From Geoglobus sp. (GTDB lineage Archaea > Halobacteriota > Archaeoglobi > Archaeoglobales > Archaeoglobaceae), in assembly GCA_027016965.1 (NCBI GenBank), contig JALURI010000071.1:1-15798 (forward strand): a DNA stretch of 15,798 nt, written 5' to 3'. The translations under genes and the position numbers were made by a program. The notes beneath the pieces are model-generated. The model was given only the letters and a program-made list of their open reading frames with translations, searched no databases and was not told where the DNA came from. This document shows positions 14,771-15,798 of this stretch, piece after piece (the stretch's first letter is position 1; each line of letters starts with the position of its first letter).

Positions 14771-15798
14771 CTACCTGTCCTCTACACCTCTTTCAGTAAT
14801 TCTGAATATTGTTTCTGATTCTGGAAGGTGGGGCGAGTCAATCAATCTTGCAACTCTTAACTCTCCCTTACTCTTTCTAAGATAAACCCGAAACGTTGCT
14901 GTGTGAGCCACTATGTGCCCTCCAACAGGCTTTGTTGGATCTCCAAAGAACTGGTCTGGTTTTGCCATAACCTGGTTTGTTACAACAATTGCTGCATTGA
15001 ATATCTCTCCGAATCTCAGTAAATCATGTAAGTGCTTGTTGAGCTTTTGCTGTCTATCTGCAAGGGTCCCTCGTCCAACATACTCTGCCCTGAAATGGGC
15101 AGTTAAGCTATCAACCACGAGAAGCCTGACGTTTATCCCATCCTTTTTAAGTCTGTTTGCAAGTTCCTTGGCATTGTCAATCAAGAGCATCTGGTGATTT
15201 GAGTTATATGCCTGAGCAACGTAAATGTTCTTCAAAGTTTTGTCAGGATCAAGGTTCTTTCCCTCTGCCATCTGGATGATTCTTTCAGGCCTGAAAGTGC
15301 CTTCAGTGTCAATTACAATGACCGCTCCATCAAGTCCGCCTTTATCCTTTGGAAGCTGAACATTCACAGCCACCTGATGACATATCTGGGTTTTTCCACT
15401 TCCAAACTCACCGAAAAGCTCTGTAATTGCCTGTGTCTCAACTCCCCCACCAAGCAGGTTGTCAAGTGCCTGGCTCCCTGTTGTTATCTTTCCTACTCTC
15501 TGCCTCCTCTCGTAGACCACATCACCCGTCTCAAATCCCCCAACATTCGCCAGCTTCCTTGCGGCGGATATAATCTTGGTAGCTGTAGATTCACCTATTT
15601 CAGCAACGCTGCTCAGCTCCTGCGGTGATGCAACGGCAATTGCCTCTATGGAATAATAGCCAGCATTTCTCAATTTTTCAGCAGTTGCTGGACCTACAAA
15701 TGGTAGATCCTCAATTTCAACAATATCTTCAACAGAATTCTCAATCTCTGTCACAATCTCATGTTTTTCCTGCACTTCCTCTTGGTTCTCTTTTTTTC
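14771..15798 (-). CDS. radA: DNA repair and recombination protein RadA (5' end runs to the window edge)
   Basis: This archaeal RecA/Rad51 homologue forms filaments on single-stranded DNA and catalyses strand exchange. An N-terminal helix-hairpin-helix domain ([17 protein letters not shown]) comes first. The ATPase core has Walker [10 protein letters not shown] and Walker B LLVVD. L2-region sequence [20 protein letters not shown] and the end [24 protein letters not shown] are diagnostic. An internal GTG at 15775 would give 334 residues, but the frame stays open to the window edge (EENQEKK-type acidic and basic residues) and no proper SD precedes that GTG, so the start probably lies just outside. 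It ends 63 bases before the TyrRS start and seems a separate transcription unit. Confidence 0.96.
   Translation of the reverse strand, partial: KKENQEEVQEKHEIVTEIENSVEDIVEIEDLPFVGPATAEKLRNAGYYSIEAIAVASPQELSSVAEIGESTATKIISAARKLANVGGFETGDVVYERRQRVGKITTGSQALDNLLGGGVETQAITELFGEFGSGKTQICHQVAVNVQLPKDKGGLDGAVIVIDTEGTFRPERIIQMAEGKNLDPDKTLKNIYVAQAYNSNHQMLLIDNAKELANRLKKDGINVRLLVVDSLTAHFRAEYVGRGTLADRQQKLNKHLHDLLRFGEIFNAAIVVTNQVMAKPDQFFGDPTKPVGGHIVAHTATFRVYLRKSKGELRVARLIDSPHLPESETIFRITERGVEDR

Overview
The window reads as chromosome from a hyperthermophilic euryarchaeon, most likely of the order Archaeoglobales (Archaeoglobus, Ferroglobus or Geoglobus type). This is inference from gene content: an archaeal bifunctional formaldehyde-activating enzyme/hexulose-phosphate synthase, archaeal-type triosephosphate isomerase, TyrRS, aIF1A, Rio1 kinase, KH-domain Dim2/Pno1-like protein and RadA, together with tandem family III CoA transferases. 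Shine-Dalgarno (SD) motifs of the GGAGGTG type occur inside operons, and several first genes look leaderless, with a TATA-like box about 22-30 bp before the start codon. The genus was not determined.

Layout. (1) 10-2667, plus strand: a tight operon of a CBS-domain protein with a hibernation-factor-like tail, Fae-Hps and TIM (formaldehyde/C1, pentose and triose phosphate metabolism). A 54-codon, four-cysteine microprotein with its own promoter follows at 2709-2873. (2) 2874-4913: an AT-richer accessory island with a type II restriction-modification pair. The endonuclease gene is split by a one-base frameshift at about 3638; the methyltransferase is intact. (3) 4985-5281: a small three-helix membrane protein interrupted by an in-frame TAA. 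It converges on a DUF166-type gene (5284-6051, minus). (4) About 6330-6854: a solitary IS200/IS605-type element (tnpA only) with a stem-loop just before the tnpA ribosome binding site and a terminal hairpin at the right end. (5) 6990-8493: a 50-residue membrane peptide plus a sodium:solute symporter. Their promoter carries a perfect 18-bp palindrome that covers the start codon, an operator candidate. (6) 8490-11160, minus: two tandem CaiB/BaiF CoA transferases, probably two subunits of one enzyme, whose last codon overlaps the symporter stop. (7) 11264-15798, minus: Mrp/NBP35-type Fe-S carrier ATPase, then the information-processing cluster KH protein, Rio1 kinase, aIF1A, TyrRS, and finally RadA, which runs off the window edge.

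The housekeeping blocks at the two ends (CBS/Fae-Hps/TIM and TyrRS/aIF1A/Rio1/KH) enclose a middle zone of about 6 kb that has been remodelled by a restriction-modification island, a transposon and at least two decayed genes. No CRISPR array, rRNA or tRNA was found. The items most worth following are the palindromic operator in front of the symporter pair, the CBS plus hibernation-factor fusion, the four-cysteine microprotein, and the two interrupted genes.
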